A stretch of DNA of 64,000 nt from Ochrobactrum sp. Marseille-Q0166 (GCF_014397025.1 NZ_JACJUO010000002.1:1229501-1293500); one strand, 5' to 3'; shown: positions 17,130 through 26,325, counted from the stretch's first letter. Notes: generated by a model from the letters alone, not told the origin. Numbers and translations: made by a program.

Positions 17130-17660
17130 ATGGCTCGCAACCGCTCACGCGCGCCTGCAGCAAAAACAAAAGCCACGACGCAAACCGTCCGCATCAATGG
17201 CGTTCGAACAATCATCACGACACGAGATGGAAAGGTGACGACAAAAGCGGCCCTGCCTCTGGAATGGGAACTGCAAGCTGCACAGGTTCGGGCATTACGC
17301 AGATTGCCAGAATACGTTCACACAGCGCGAGACGTTCGACCGGGAACATTCACACTGGCTGGAGATCAAAACGCAGCCAAGCGTGGCCCCAAGGCAAGAG
17401 CCGAAGCATTAGCAGCAGGACTGACGCCGGGAGAAGCAGACGTCCGGATATACCTCTACGGTGGCGTACTGAGGCAAATCGAAAACAAGGTCGGCAAGGC
17501 CAAACTCGAACCAAGCCAGATAACCCGCCATCCGTTGCTTGATGCTCTCGGCTTTCCCGTCGTGGTCGTCAGGGCTGTCACCGAAGAAGATGCAGCAGAG
17601 CAGGCAGTCAGGTTGGTTAAAGGCTGGTTGAGTGAAAGCGCGACAAACCAAGCCGCGTAA
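17130..17660 (+). CDS. VRR-NUC-type nuclease
   Basis: A 176-residue protein with a basic N-terminus followed by an OCRE-free VRR-NUC-like core: KRGPKARAEALAAG (about 85), PGEADVRIYLYGG (about 100, acidic metal ligand), IENKVGKAKLEPSQ (about 115, the ExK pair and Q) and VVVVRAVTEEDA. These match the PD-(D/E)XK order D...ExK...Q of stand-alone phage VRR-NUC enzymes, some of which resolve Holliday junctions. It is expressed from a hairpin leader after the inverted-repeat cluster. Branched-DNA resolution before packaging is the likely job. Confidence 0.78.
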   Translation: MARNRSRAPAAKTKATTQTVRINGVRTIITTRDGKVTTKAALPLEWELQAAQVRALRRLPEYVHTARDVRPGTFTLAGDQNAAKRGPKARAEALAAGLTPGEADVRIYLYGGVLRQIENKVGKAKLEPSQITRHPLLDALGFPVVVVRAVTEEDAAEQAVRLVKGWLSESATNQAA

Positions 17661-17663
17661 GTG

Positions 17664-17682
17664 ACGAACCAAACACGAGGAG
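17664..17682 (+). promoter_or_regulatory. Conserved leader/RBS tail AACACGAGGAG
   Basis: ACGAACC and AAACACGAGGAG end 6 bases before the ATG at 17689. Only a doubtful 4-bp stem (CGCG/CGCG) with an ACCAA-containing loop lies upstream, within the previous gene's end. Confidence 0.6.
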
Positions 17683-17688
17683 AATTTT

Positions 17689-18054
17689 ATGAGCAATGCA
17701 GTAACAAACAGAATCATCCCTGAAGGCTTCTATTGGTCAAAGTTGTGCGGAATGGCTTTAAGGAAGAGACAGATTGGGTCACCAGTCACGGTAGAACGGC
17801 ACAACATGGCCCCAAATTCTTTGTTGAGGCGGGTACTTGCAGAAATATCGCCTGTCGAGAACGACGCGAATGAAGCCAAAAAACTGACATCAGAAGACGC
17901 TTCCCGTTACGGTTCCGCACTGTGGTCTGGCAAATTGAAAGAATATTTCTCTTGGAGGGCGGAGCAGGGGTTATCGTGGTGGCATGAACAAGAGCGCCTT
18001 TATCCTTTAGCAGCCAATGATAATTCGGCGGCAGCAGTCAGGAAGGCAGCATGA
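17689..18054 (+). CDS. Conserved phage hypothetical protein
   Basis: A 121-residue soluble protein with no recognised family. The N-terminal half is basic (ALRKRQIG, LLRRVL); the C-terminal half is aromatic (YFSWRAEQGLSWWHEQERLY) and then a PLAANDNSAA linker like that in other proteins here. Its stop overlaps the next ATG (atga), so the two are coupled and probably work together. Confidence 0.6.
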   Translation: MSNAVTNRIIPEGFYWSKLCGMALRKRQIGSPVTVERHNMAPNSLLRRVLAEISPVENDANEAKKLTSEDASRYGSALWSGKLKEYFSWRAEQGLSWWHEQERLYPLAANDNSAAAVRKAA

Positions 18055-18959
18055 GTAGACACAAATCTCTTGCCGGAGCCATGGCTGCTTTGATGGCTTA
18101 CAAAAAACGGCCTGAAAGCGAAATCACACCCGTTTCAACAAACTGGAATGTGGTGCCTGAGAATAGCAACGAACCCGAAGTGATATCGCAGATGCATACT
18201 GAGCGACGCATTCAAATACTTCCGACCGTTGAGGAAATCATGCGGAATGTCGGCAGTGAGGACATCGAGCGCAATGATCTAGGCCAGATAGTGCGTATTG
18301 GTCGGCTCAAATTCAGCGATGGTACGCAGGTTGAGGCTGGAAACAAATATGGACCCGGTGGCGAGGTAATCGCCACCAAACATCGGATGCCAGCTGGTGC
18401 AATGCTTGGATGCCGCGAACAGGAGAGCAGAACGCTAGGCGGAGAAGAAAACCCATCTGAAGTTGCAGCAAGTAATAGCTACTTTCTAGCTGCGTTCGAA
18501 TTGAAGCGCCGAGAGCGTATTCCATCAGGCAAAAAGACAAAGCGAACATATCAAACGCATGACCAAGCGAAAGAGGAACTAGCGAAGGCGTACGCAAACA
18601 CGCCGCAGCTGCCGCCAGTGACTTACTGCCCGCCGGGGCTGCCCAATGCTGGTAGCAAGATCGCTGATAGCTTTCTGGGCATGAAGAAAACGACGATTGG
18701 TGAATCTGGATCAATGGGGTGGCAAGACGTTTCTACTGCCTTGGTCGATCGAGAGATATGGGCGCAGGCAATTGAGGCGTTATCAGAGAGGGATCGGACG
18801 GCGCTGAATTCTGCGGCGCATGGGAAGGTGAGGAACTACGAAGGGTTAGGAATATCTTTGGGCTTCAAGCCAGAATATTCCAGACGGAGGGGTGGGCGGA
18901 AGGCTCTGACAGCCGCGAATGATAACCTCCAAGAAAATATAAAAAGATTTTCTGCTTAG
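18051..18959 (+). CDS. Putative phage regulatory protein, unknown family
   Basis: 302 residues. The N-terminus is helical, the middle holds IVRIGRLKFSDGTQVE and a Pro-rich stretch (QLPPVTYCPPGLPN), and the C-terminal 60 residues look like a sigma-like helix-turn-helix (EALSERDRTALNSAAHG, YEGLGISLGF, YSRRRGGRKAL). This is the last gene before the packaging module, where siphoviruses often encode the late-gene activator, so transcription control is a fair guess. The sequence alone does not prove it. Confidence 0.5.
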   Translation: MSRHKSLAGAMAALMAYKKRPESEITPVSTNWNVVPENSNEPEVISQMHTERRIQILPTVEEIMRNVGSEDIERNDLGQIVRIGRLKFSDGTQVEAGNKYGPGGEVIATKHRMPAGAMLGCREQESRTLGGEENPSEVAASNSYFLAAFELKRRERIPSGKKTKRTYQTHDQAKEELAKAYANTPQLPPVTYCPPGLPNAGSKIADSFLGMKKTTIGESGSMGWQDVSTALVDREIWAQAIEALSERDRTALNSAAHGKVRNYEGLGISLGFKPEYSRRRGGRKALTAANDNLQENIKRFSA

Positions 18960-19119
18960 GTCCATATTTTGCATAGTTATGGTTCTTAGATGTGAAGGGG
19001 TCGTGATGGAAGCATTACGACCCCAACCTATTTCCGGCAACGGACCCTGCGCTATGCTGCATTTCGTTGCAGCCTCTGAGTGTGGGGTAACTATCAAAAG
19101 ACAAGTCATTATCGCTTAG

Positions 19120-19390
19120 CATGCTTTGTATGATCAGTGACGCTCGTCTTCAAATCCCCGGCGCCGTTTCTCCTCCGGCAGACGGGATACGGCGGGTTGA
19201 GCTCATTCCTGTGGGCTCCCCGCCGATCAAGCGCTGGCGATGCCTACTGGATCCAAATGGGTACCCAGTCCCTCAGGCCTTCTCCTATTTAGGACGTGCC
19301 TGCCAAAAGCAGGACAGAGGCCCGGTAGGTATTTGGGGCCCTCTGGTGTCACCCATCGCCAACGGAATTTCATTAATTGAGATGTAAAAA
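19120..19390 (+). other. Gene-free, highly structured stretch upstream of packaging genes
   Basis: From the 302-residue gene to the next small gene (18960-19411) I see no convincing gene. The 3' part is unusually rich in stems. The best is CGGCGGG (19190-19196) plus GAGC (19199-19202) pairing with GCTC (19215-19218) and CCCGCCG (19219-19225). Other local stems use CCTG/CAGG around 19310 and GGCCT/AGGCC around 19277-19320. An 88-codon frame (19121-19387) crosses it but has no ribosome-binding site. A non-coding RNA, a leader or the cos region are all possible. Confidence 0.4.
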
Positions 19391-19411
19391 AAAGCAAGTG
19401 GAGATAGCTAA

Positions 19412-19588
19412 TTGTTTGATCGTCTATTCCGAATTGCAACTGACGTTGTAACAACTCCTGTCGCAGTAGTTGCTGACGTGGTTACACTAGGCGGATTGGT
19501 CAATGATCGTGATGAGCCATATATTGTCACGAAGGCTCGGCGTGTCAGCAGCGAAACGGCAAAGGTCATTGACAAATTGGCATCATGA
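19412..19588 (+). CDS. Small hypothetical protein before HNH gene
   Basis: 58 residues, starting at TTG with GGAG 8 bases upstream, and ending in an atga overlap with the HNH gene, which supports real, coupled translation. The sequence is amphipathic with valine-rich stretches (DVVTTPVAVVADVVTLGG) followed by a charged helix (VSSETAKVIDKLA). Small proteins of this pattern occur beside phage packaging genes. Function unknown. Confidence 0.65.
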   Translation: MFDRLFRIATDVVTTPVAVVADVVTLGGLVNDRDEPYIVTKARRVSSETAKVIDKLAS

Positions 19589-19869
19589 CACAACGCACAT
19601 GGCTTCGCCTCTATAAGACTGCCAAATGGCAGCGAATGCGCGAGCGACAACTGACCGAGCAACCGCTTTGCATGTTCTGCTTACAGGTAGGCGACGTTGA
19701 ACCGGCGACGGTATGCGATCATGTCATCGCTCATAAGGGCGACGAGTTCCTCTTCTGGGATGCAGGCAACCTTCAGTCACTTTGCAAGACGTGCCATGAC
19801 CGAACCAAGCAACGCTTGGAGCGAGGCCAGGACATCGTGACCTTCGGGGCCGACGGGTGGCCGATTTGA
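19585..19869 (+). CDS. HNH endonuclease
   Basis: 94 residues. CMFC (about 30), VCDHVIAHKGD (about 44-54, the first H of the HNH), NLQSLCKTCHDRTK (about 62-75) give the HNH core with two CxxC zinc pairs. Placed directly before the terminase small subunit, as in HK97-type phages, where the HNH protein works with terminase at cos cleavage. A short gene-free gap with a T-rich stretch (19870-19973) separates it from TerS; a cos site could lie here. Confidence 0.92.
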   Translation: MTQRTWLRLYKTAKWQRMRERQLTEQPLCMFCLQVGDVEPATVCDHVIAHKGDEFLFWDAGNLQSLCKTCHDRTKQRLERGQDIVTFGADGWPI

Positions 19870-19973
19870 CCCCTGGGGGCATCAAAAAGTTGACGAAGGT
19901 CGTAAACCCCGGAACGGCGAGGGACTGTCGAACGCGATCCCGCAAGTTTTCAAAGTTTTTTTACAGGTGAATA

Positions 19974-20444
19974 ATGGGCGCAAGAGGGCCAAGGCCTGAA
20001 ACGCCTGAAATTCAGGCGCTGAAGGGCAATCCGGGCAAGCGAAAGAAGCGTGCCCCGTCGATACGTCCTAACGGCGATGTTTATATTCCAAACTATTTAG
20101 ATGACGATGCCCGCGAGTGCTTCGAGATGATCGTCTCGGCTATGCCGCCAAGCACTTACGCGGCGACAGATGCGGGCGGTATTGCCGTTTACGCGGCCGC
20201 ATGGGCCGACCATAAGCGCGCGACAGAAGCGTTAAAAACATTACCGGCATTGGTGCCAGGGTCGACCGGGAATCTGTCAGTAAACCCATGGTTCAAAATC
20301 AAGAATGAAGCTGCACGCATTATGATGGCGATGGGCGACCGCTTAGGGTTGGATCCAAAATCGCGTGCTGGTCTTGTTGCGCCAGAGGAGAAGCCAAAAT
20401 CGAAGTTCGCAGGCCTGATTGGGCAAAGCGCGGTGAAGGCGTAA
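19974..20444 (+). CDS. Terminase small subunit (P27 family)
   Basis: 156 residues beginning MGARGPRPETPEIQALKGNP, the family's N-terminal signature, then a helical body (ECFEMIVSAMPP, DAGGIAVYAAAWADHKRA) and WFKIKNEAARIMMAMGDRLGLDP near 110. It recognises phage DNA and recruits the large subunit at the packaging start site. The 3' end lies close to the TerL start. Length is normal. Confidence 0.92.
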   Translation: MGARGPRPETPEIQALKGNPGKRKKRAPSIRPNGDVYIPNYLDDDARECFEMIVSAMPPSTYAATDAGGIAVYAAAWADHKRATEALKTLPALVPGSTGNLSVNPWFKIKNEAARIMMAMGDRLGLDPKSRAGLVAPEEKPKSKFAGLIGQSAVKA

Positions 20445-20473
20445 CCCAACTGGGGCTGAACCGTGCAGAACGT

Positions 20474-22021
20474 GTGATCCAGTTCATTGAGCTGTTGCGC
20501 GTACCGAGCGGTGAAGGACAGGGCGGGCAACTACTGCTTAGACCTTGGCAAAAGCAGTTCATATCCGATTTGTATGCGCCGCATGACGCGAAAGGCCTTC
20601 GACGCGTGAGGCGGGCCTTGCTGTCAGTTGCGCGTAAAAACGGCAAGACGGCGATTATTGCTGCCATTGCACTGGCTCATCTTATCGGGCCTGAGGCTAT
20701 ACAGAATGGAGAAATCTATTCAGCCGCTAATGATCGAGAGCAGGCGGCACAGGTTTTCAAATTTATTCGCCAGTTGGTGGAAGCTGATGAAGAATTAAGC
20801 CAAGCGCTTGACGTCGTACCGTCGACCAAAACTGTTGTGTGCAAGAGCAATGGCTCCTTTTACAGGGCGCTGAGCGCCGAAGCAGGCACAAAGCACGGAT
20901 TAAACCCATCTGTTTGGATTTACGACGAGCTTGCCCAGTCTAAAAATCAAGAGCTCTATGAGGTAATGAATACTTCTCAGGGCGCTCGGCAAGAGCCGCT
21001 TGGGATCGTCATTTCTACACAGTCGCCAGATCCTGAACATCCGCTTTCAAAGTTGATCGATGATGGCCTTGTAGCCGACGATCAAACCGTTCTAGTTCAC
21101 CTGTATTGCGCAGATGACGACGCCGATATCATGGACGTAGATGCGTGGAACGCAGCAAATCCGGCTTTAGGAGACTTCAGGTCTATTGAAGATCTCAAGG
21201 CGCTTGCTGTGCAGGCGTCTCGCATGAAGACAATGGAATCGAGTTTTCGGAACCTGTATCTCAACCAGCGTGTAGATCAGACGTCCCCGCTGATTCCTCG
21301 TTCCGAATGGAAGGCGTGCCAGACAGGCGGAACACTTATAGCTGGAGAACGAGCCTTTTTTGCCCTCGATCTTTCGGGCGTGCATGATCTGACCTCTCTT
21401 GTCGGTGTGAGCGCCGACGCGAGTGAGGATAGGTTAAAGGCGTGGAACTGGAAGCCACAAGAGTTTCTGCTAGATCATGCAAAACGCGATCGTGCACCTT
21501 ACGATGTTTGGGCAGCGGAAGGGTGGCTAGATACGCCTCCGGGCCGTGCTATTGATTATGCGTATGTTGCTCAGCGAATAGCTGAAATTCGCGAAGAATA
21601 TGATGTTGTCGGGTTGGCATATGATCGCTGGCGCATCGAACAGCTGCTTGTCGAATTTCAGCGCATTGGTGTCGACGTCTATATCGACGGTAAGGATAAG
21701 CCATTTGATGGCGCGTTGCGCCTTGTTCCGTGGGGGCAGGGATATCGCGATATGTCACCAGCGGTTGAAGCACTTGAAGCTTCAGTGATTCATCGTCGCT
21801 TAAAGCACGATGGCAATCCCGTGCTGACTTTCTGCTTTGCGAACGCGATCGTGGCAACTGACGCATCCGGTAATCGCAAACTCGATAAGAGCAAAACTAG
21901 ATTTCGTATCGACGGCGCCGTCGCATCAGCGATGGCGATCGGCCTGAAGGCTCGCGAAGTTACACCCGAAGAGCGGGAAAACCTCGATGACTTTATCAAT
22001 AACATGGTCGTCATCGCCTAA
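20474..22021 (+). CDS. Terminase large subunit
   Basis: 515 residues from a GTG. The same frame stays open upstream and reads as plausible terminase sequence (LGLNRAER), but no ATG, GTG or TTG is available there, so the start is uncertain. RPWQKQFI (Q-like motif), Walker A SVARKNGKTA near residue 52, Walker B VWIYDELAQ near 150, and the RNase H-like nuclease with FALDLSGVHDL near 297 and later acidic residues. ATP-driven translocation of DNA into proheads and cutting at headful or cos ends. Confidence 0.93.
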   Translation: MIQFIELLRVPSGEGQGGQLLLRPWQKQFISDLYAPHDAKGLRRVRRALLSVARKNGKTAIIAAIALAHLIGPEAIQNGEIYSAANDREQAAQVFKFIRQLVEADEELSQALDVVPSTKTVVCKSNGSFYRALSAEAGTKHGLNPSVWIYDELAQSKNQELYEVMNTSQGARQEPLGIVISTQSPDPEHPLSKLIDDGLVADDQTVLVHLYCADDDADIMDVDAWNAANPALGDFRSIEDLKALAVQASRMKTMESSFRNLYLNQRVDQTSPLIPRSEWKACQTGGTLIAGERAFFALDLSGVHDLTSLVGVSADASEDRLKAWNWKPQEFLLDHAKRDRAPYDVWAAEGWLDTPPGRAIDYAYVAQRIAEIREEYDVVGLAYDRWRIEQLLVEFQRIGVDVYIDGKDKPFDGALRLVPWGQGYRDMSPAVEALEASVIHRRLKHDGNPVLTFCFANAIVATDASGNRKLDKSKTRFRIDGAVASAMAIGLKAREVTPEERENLDDFINNMVVIA

Positions 22022-22038
22022 CTCACGACGGAGCGATT

Positions 22039-23283
22039 ATGGGCTTCATTGATAGATGGGTCGGAAAACCCATCAAGCTCACCGACGGCGAGTTCTGGCG
22101 AGGTTTCTTCGGCCTTGGAACTACGTCAGGTGAAACAGTCACTTATGAAAAGGCTCTAGAGCTCGATGCCGTATGGGCGTGCGTAAATCTCATAGCTAAT
22201 TCTGTGAAGACGCTGCCCTGCAACGTGTTCAAAGACGACGGCGTCACCATTGATCGTGAAAACGTTCTCTATGAGCTACTCCACGATATGCCCAATCTTG
22301 ATGACACAGCGTCTGATTTTTGGGCGATGGTGGCCATGTGCCTTTGTCTGGACGGTAACTTTTTCGCCGAAAAGAAGATGAACGGCGGTCGCCTTACAGC
22401 TTTGAATCCGTTTCATCCACTAGCTGTTAAGGTCTGCCGTGACGATCGGAACAATCGCTATTACGAAGTGACTGAAACCACCAAAGGCAAGTCAGGCACC
22501 ATCCGCCGTATCAGCGAAGATAAGATGTTCCACGTTCGGGGCATGGTTATTCCTGGTTGTGATCGTGGTCTTTCGCCAATTGGCGTTGTCAGGAACACTG
22601 TCGGCAACGCGCTTGCGGGTGAAAAGACGGCTGGCAAGATGTTTGCCAACGGCATGCAGGTTGCGGGCGTTCTTTCATCTGACCAGATCCTTAAGTCGGA
22701 TCAACGTAAGCAGCTTGGTGAAGTGCTTAGCCAGTTCGCAGGGTCCGATAAGGCTGGCAAGATTGCCGTTCTCGAAGCTGGACTTAAATACCAGCAGCTA
22801 ACGATCAATCCACAAGATGCACAGATGCTCGAAACGCGGCAATTCAGCGTTGAGCAGATCTGCCGCATCTTCGGCGTGCCCCCTGTCATGATTGGCCATG
22901 CGTCGAACGGGACGACCACTTGGGGCAGCGGGATTGAGCAGCTAATCCTGCAGTTTACCAAGACATGCCTCACTCCGTTACTGCGCAGTATTGAATCGGC
23001 AGTCTATCGCGATTTGCTGGACGCAAAGACGCGCAAAACGACTGTTGTAAAGTTCAATATGGAAGGCTTGCTGAGAGGCGATAGCCAAGCGCGCGCTGAC
23101 TTCCTGCAGAAGATGGTCAATACCGGCATTTATACGCCAGATGAGGCCCGCAGTTACGAAAACAAGGCGTCCAAACCAGGGGGCGATCAGCTCATCGTCA
23201 ACGGAACAATGCAACCTTTGCACGGCATCGGCCACAACGGCGGACCATCGATTGATGACGCGCCCGAAACGAGCGCTGCTTAA
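22039..23283 (+). CDS. HK97-family portal protein
   Basis: 414 residues. VWACVNLIANSVKTLPCNV near 48, YYEVTETTKG in the clip region, and FGVPPVMIGH near 280 are characteristic. It forms the dodecameric DNA gate at one head vertex and docks terminase and then the connector. The tail end carries HGIGHNGGPSIDDAP, like the GMGHNNPP of the 7.5 kb gene, a motif frequent in alphaproteobacterial phage proteins. Start ATG with GGAGCG upstream. Confidence 0.95.
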   Translation: MGFIDRWVGKPIKLTDGEFWRGFFGLGTTSGETVTYEKALELDAVWACVNLIANSVKTLPCNVFKDDGVTIDRENVLYELLHDMPNLDDTASDFWAMVAMCLCLDGNFFAEKKMNGGRLTALNPFHPLAVKVCRDDRNNRYYEVTETTKGKSGTIRRISEDKMFHVRGMVIPGCDRGLSPIGVVRNTVGNALAGEKTAGKMFANGMQVAGVLSSDQILKSDQRKQLGEVLSQFAGSDKAGKIAVLEAGLKYQQLTINPQDAQMLETRQFSVEQICRIFGVPPVMIGHASNGTTTWGSGIEQLILQFTKTCLTPLLRSIESAVYRDLLDAKTRKTTVVKFNMEGLLRGDSQARADFLQKMVNTGIYTPDEARSYENKASKPGGDQLIVNGTMQPLHGIGHNGGPSIDDAPETSAA

Positions 23284-23292
23284 GGGATTTCA

Positions 23293-24408
23293 ATGAAGTA
23301 TCAGAATATCCTCTCGGCATTTGCTGCCGAGCCTTGGGCAATTGCGCCTGAAAAACTCGAAGCGATGACCGCCTTCCTTCTATTTAAGGCAGAAGGAGGT
23401 TGCTTTTCGCCAGATGAGGTTGCGGCCCGTATCAGCAACAAGCGCGCGAGTGAACTCGCAAAGACCGAAGGCGCTACAGCGGTAATCCCTGTTTATGGTG
23501 TACTTGCGCAGCGCATGGATCTCATGTCTGAGATCAGTGGCGGCGTGTCATACCAGTCTTTGAAACGAAGCATTCATGAAGCGTTGGCCAACGACGATGT
23601 GAAAGCCGTTATTCTGGATATTGATAGCCCTGGCGGGGCTGTCCCGGGAACAGACGAGCTCGCTTCTGAAATCCGCGCCCTTCGCGGCGGTGACAAGCCA
23701 ATCATTGCACAGGTCAACAGTTTGGCGGCAAGTGCCGCGTACTGGATTGCATCTGCGGCTGACGAGATTGTTGTCACGCCTTCCGGCCGGGCTGGCTCTA
23801 TTGGCGTTTATACATCGCATGATGATGTATCTGCATATCTCGAAAAGAATGGTGTGAAGCGCACGTATATTTCAGCGGGCAAATACAAGGTCGAAGGCAA
23901 CGAAGTTGAGCCTTTGGGTGAGGATGCCCGACAATTTATTCAGGATCGCGTTGATTATTCTTATCGTCGTTTTGTTGAGGCGGTGGCGGAGGGTCGCGGC
24001 GTCACAAAGGCTAAAGTAGAAGACGGCTTCGGCCAAGGCCGCGTGTTTTTCGCACAGGAACTTATTGATCGTGGAATGGCTGACCGGATCGCCACGCTAG
24101 ACGAAACGCTGGCGCGGTATGGTTCCGATGCAACACCTCAGCCGGTTCGTCGCATCAAGGCTGCAAACACGGCGCGTGCGCAGGATGCTGACACCCTGAT
24201 CGCGAAGATCCGTGCTGGTGACGAAGTTTCAAAACGTGAATTCGAGAACGGCCTCAAGGGGCTTGTTGGCTGTTCCAATTCAGAGGCAGAGCGGGCCGCT
24301 CGGCTCTACCTCAAGTCTGATCAGGGGGAACCTGATGTCGATGCGGATGCTGCTGTTTCGGCGGCGCTAGATCAGCTCATCGCTGAAACAAAATCGTTCA
24401 AAATTTAA
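23293..24408 (+). CDS. S49-family (SppA-like) prohead protease
   Basis: 371 residues. The ClpP/SppA fold shows VILDIDSPGG near 115, the serine in NSLAASAAYWIASAAD near 148, GSIGVYTSHDD near 170 and the lysine region SAGKYKVEGN near 198. In phages this enzyme processes scaffold and capsid during head maturation. The C-terminal 100 residues (from AKIRAGDEVSKREF) are extra and helical, and may be the scaffold fused to the protease; no separate scaffold gene is seen before the capsid. Confidence 0.92.
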   Translation: MKYQNILSAFAAEPWAIAPEKLEAMTAFLLFKAEGGCFSPDEVAARISNKRASELAKTEGATAVIPVYGVLAQRMDLMSEISGGVSYQSLKRSIHEALANDDVKAVILDIDSPGGAVPGTDELASEIRALRGGDKPIIAQVNSLAASAAYWIASAADEIVVTPSGRAGSIGVYTSHDDVSAYLEKNGVKRTYISAGKYKVEGNEVEPLGEDARQFIQDRVDYSYRRFVEAVAEGRGVTKAKVEDGFGQGRVFFAQELIDRGMADRIATLDETLARYGSDATPQPVRRIKAANTARAQDADTLIAKIRAGDEVSKREFENGLKGLVGCSNSEAERAARLYLKSDQGEPDVDADAAVSAALDQLIAETKSFKI

Positions 24409-24423
24409 CATCAGGAGGGCTTT

Positions 24424-25629
24424 ATGCCTGAATTTAATATTGCTGAAAAGATTGGCGAACTTGGCCAGTCGATTGCTGCCATCAAAGAACAGGTTGGTAA
24501 TCTGGGTTCGGAATACACTGCAAAGCTGGAACAGGCCGGCGCGGTTTCGACGGACCTTAAGGACAAGACCGATAAGGCGCTATCGCAGCTTGGTGAAGCC
24601 ACTACTCGTATCAGTGAACTTGAAAAGCGCGCTGCTCGCGAAAAGGAAGTCGAAACCGCTGGCTTTAAGGGCCTCGGCGACTACCTGGTCGAATCCGAGA
24701 AGTTCCTCGCCATGGACAAGGGCGGTCGTGGTTCCGTTCGAGTGAAGGCAGAGCGCGCGGATATCACTTCTGCCAACACAACTGTCGGTGCCGGTCGTTC
24801 GGATACAACGTCGCTTGTGTCGGGTCATCGCGTTCCAGGCATCATTGCACCGCCTAACCGCACCTTCACGATCCGTGATCTGCTTGCACAGGGTGAAACC
24901 TCGAGCAACAGCATCGAATACGTGAAGGAAACTGGGTTCACGAACAACGCCGCTCCGGTGGCGGAAGCGCCAACTACGCCGAAGCCGAAGTCGGATATCA
25001 CATTCGATCTTGAAACGACGCCTGTTCGCACGATCGCCCATATCTTTAAGGCTTCCCGCCAGATCATGGACGACGCGCCAGCACTTGCTTCGTATATCAA
25101 TGCACGGGGCACGTACGGACTTAAGTTCGTTGAAGAAAATCAGCTTCTCAACGGTGACGGCACTGGTCAGAACCTGAACGGTCTTCTCCCGCAGGCTACT
25201 GCCTTTGCTCCAGCGTTTACGCCAGCATCCGCAAACGGCATTGATCGTCTGCGCCTCGCAGTGCTGCAAGTCATTCTTGCTGAATATCCAGCGACCGGCT
25301 TTGTTCTCAATCCTACTGATTGGGCCAAGCTGGAACTGACGAAGGATGGCGAAGGTCGTTACATCATCGGCAACGCTCAGGGCTCGACCGCTCCGACCCT
25401 CTGGAATCTTCCAGTTGTTCAGACGCAGGCCATGGCAGTCAATGAGTTCCTGACTGGAGCATTCAATCTTGCCGCTCAGATCTTCGACCGCCAGGATGTT
25501 GAAGTTCTGCTGTCGAGCGAGAACGAAGACGACTTCGTCAAGAACATGCTGACGATCCGCGTGGAAGAGCGTCTTGCTCTTGCTGTTTATCGTCCTGAAG
25601 CCTTTGTTAAGGGCGATGTCGAGGAATAA
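24424..25629 (+). CDS. HK97-fold major capsid protein
   Basis: 401 residues. Residues 1 to about 85 form a helical, coiled delta domain (IGELGQSIAAIKEQVGNLG, ISELEKRAAREKE), expected to be cut off by the protease. Then VPGIIAPPNRTFTIRDLLA, the E-loop/P-domain segments, and GFVLNPTDWAKLELTKDGEG, a strong HK97 family signature. AGGAGG precedes the ATG. Forms the icosahedral head. Confidence 0.95.
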   Translation: MPEFNIAEKIGELGQSIAAIKEQVGNLGSEYTAKLEQAGAVSTDLKDKTDKALSQLGEATTRISELEKRAAREKEVETAGFKGLGDYLVESEKFLAMDKGGRGSVRVKAERADITSANTTVGAGRSDTTSLVSGHRVPGIIAPPNRTFTIRDLLAQGETSSNSIEYVKETGFTNNAAPVAEAPTTPKPKSDITFDLETTPVRTIAHIFKASRQIMDDAPALASYINARGTYGLKFVEENQLLNGDGTGQNLNGLLPQATAFAPAFTPASANGIDRLRLAVLQVILAEYPATGFVLNPTDWAKLELTKDGEGRYIIGNAQGSTAPTLWNLPVVQTQAMAVNEFLTGAFNLAAQIFDRQDVEVLLSSENEDDFVKNMLTIRVEERLALAVYRPEAFVKGDVEE

Positions 25630-25637
25630 TAGCGGCT

Positions 25638-25671
25638 GGGAGGCTTCGGCCTCCCTCCCTTTTGGGAGGGT
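25638..25671 (+). terminator. Hairpins after the capsid gene
   Basis: GGGAGGC (25638-25644) pairs with GCCTCCC (25649-25655) around a TTCG tetraloop. A second, overlapping stem CCTCCC/GGGAGG (25650-25670) competes with it and would cover the ribosome-binding site of the next gene. A partial terminator or processing/attenuation site that sets a high capsid-to-connector ratio is likely. Confidence 0.65.
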
Positions 25672-25674
25672 TTA

Positions 25675-26007
25675 ATGGCGCTATTAGAGCTTGAAGCAGT
25701 CAAACGTCACTTACGCGTCTTTCATGATGACGAAGACAGCCAGATTGAAATCTACACGGCTGCTGCGGAATCTATCGTTACGGAATATCTCGACCGAGAA
25801 GTCGTTGCTACTGGCGTAACTCCTGCTTTGCCTGATGGCATAGTAGTGAACCCGGCCATTACCGCGGCGATTTTACTGGTCGCAGCCGACCTGTACGAGA
25901 ACAGAGAGCCTGATATGAGCGCGCAAAGCGAGGTTGTATTGCCTCGACACGTTCGCGCGCTGTTGGCTCCGTGGCGTGTTTGGCGATCAATCCCAGATGA
26001 GGATTAA
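25675..26007 (+). CDS. Head-tail connector (HK97 gp6-like)
   Basis: 110 residues, all-helical: LELEAVKRHLRVFHDDEDSQ at the N-terminus, YTAAAESIVTEYL, and ILLVAADLYENRE. This is the pattern of phage gp6-like adaptors that bind below the portal. Position directly after capsid agrees. Confidence 0.88.
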   Translation: MALLELEAVKRHLRVFHDDEDSQIEIYTAAAESIVTEYLDREVVATGVTPALPDGIVVNPAITAAILLVAADLYENREPDMSAQSEVVLPRHVRALLAPWRVWRSIPDED

Positions 26008-26010
26008 AGA

Positions 26011-26325
26011 ATGCAACCAAAGAATTACAGAACCGACGGCGGTGACACGCTCGTCATCGGCGGCACTCTGAAAGTTGAAGCCGGTGCAACGGTTGAAGGC
26101 CTTGAGGGCAGCGGCGGCGGTTCGACCGCATGGGCCGATATTACGGGAAAGCCGACGACTTTTGCGCCGACGATTGGTGCAACAGCCTCTACTGCCGCCG
26201 CTGGCAACCACAACCACGCAGTGACAGCTGACGCTGGGAGTAGTCTTGCAGCAGCTGCAAATATTCAGGCTGCCTTTGTGGCGCTGTCGGCGCGCGTTAA
26301 GGCGCTCGAAGACGCCGCCGGCTAA
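26011..26325 (+). CDS. Head fibre-like protein
   Basis: 104 residues. VIGGTLKVEAGATVEGLEG, then a glycine-serine linker and a DITGKPTTFAPTIGAT segment, ending in a helix. This fits the head-fibre family also found as small decorations in other tailed phages. It starts 3 bases after the connector stop and its own stop overlaps the next ATG. Confidence 0.7.
   Translation: MQPKNYRTDGGDTLVIGGTLKVEAGATVEGLEGSGGGSTAWADITGKPTTFAPTIGATASTAAAGNHNHAVTADAGSSLAAAANIQAAFVALSARVKALEDAAG

Noticed and set aside
16828..17169. 113-codon minus-strand frame over the inverted-repeat cluster
   Set aside because: Cysteine/phenylalanine-rich, no ribosome-binding site, and it spans the repeat cluster and the hairpin leader.
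19121..19387. 88-codon plus-strand frame in the gap before the HNH gene
   Set aside because: No ribosome-binding site, odd composition, and it crosses the structured stretch; better read as non-coding.
24580..25269. 229-codon minus-strand frame inside the capsid gene
   Set aside because: Antisense shadow of the capsid; no ribosome-binding site and no recognisable domain.
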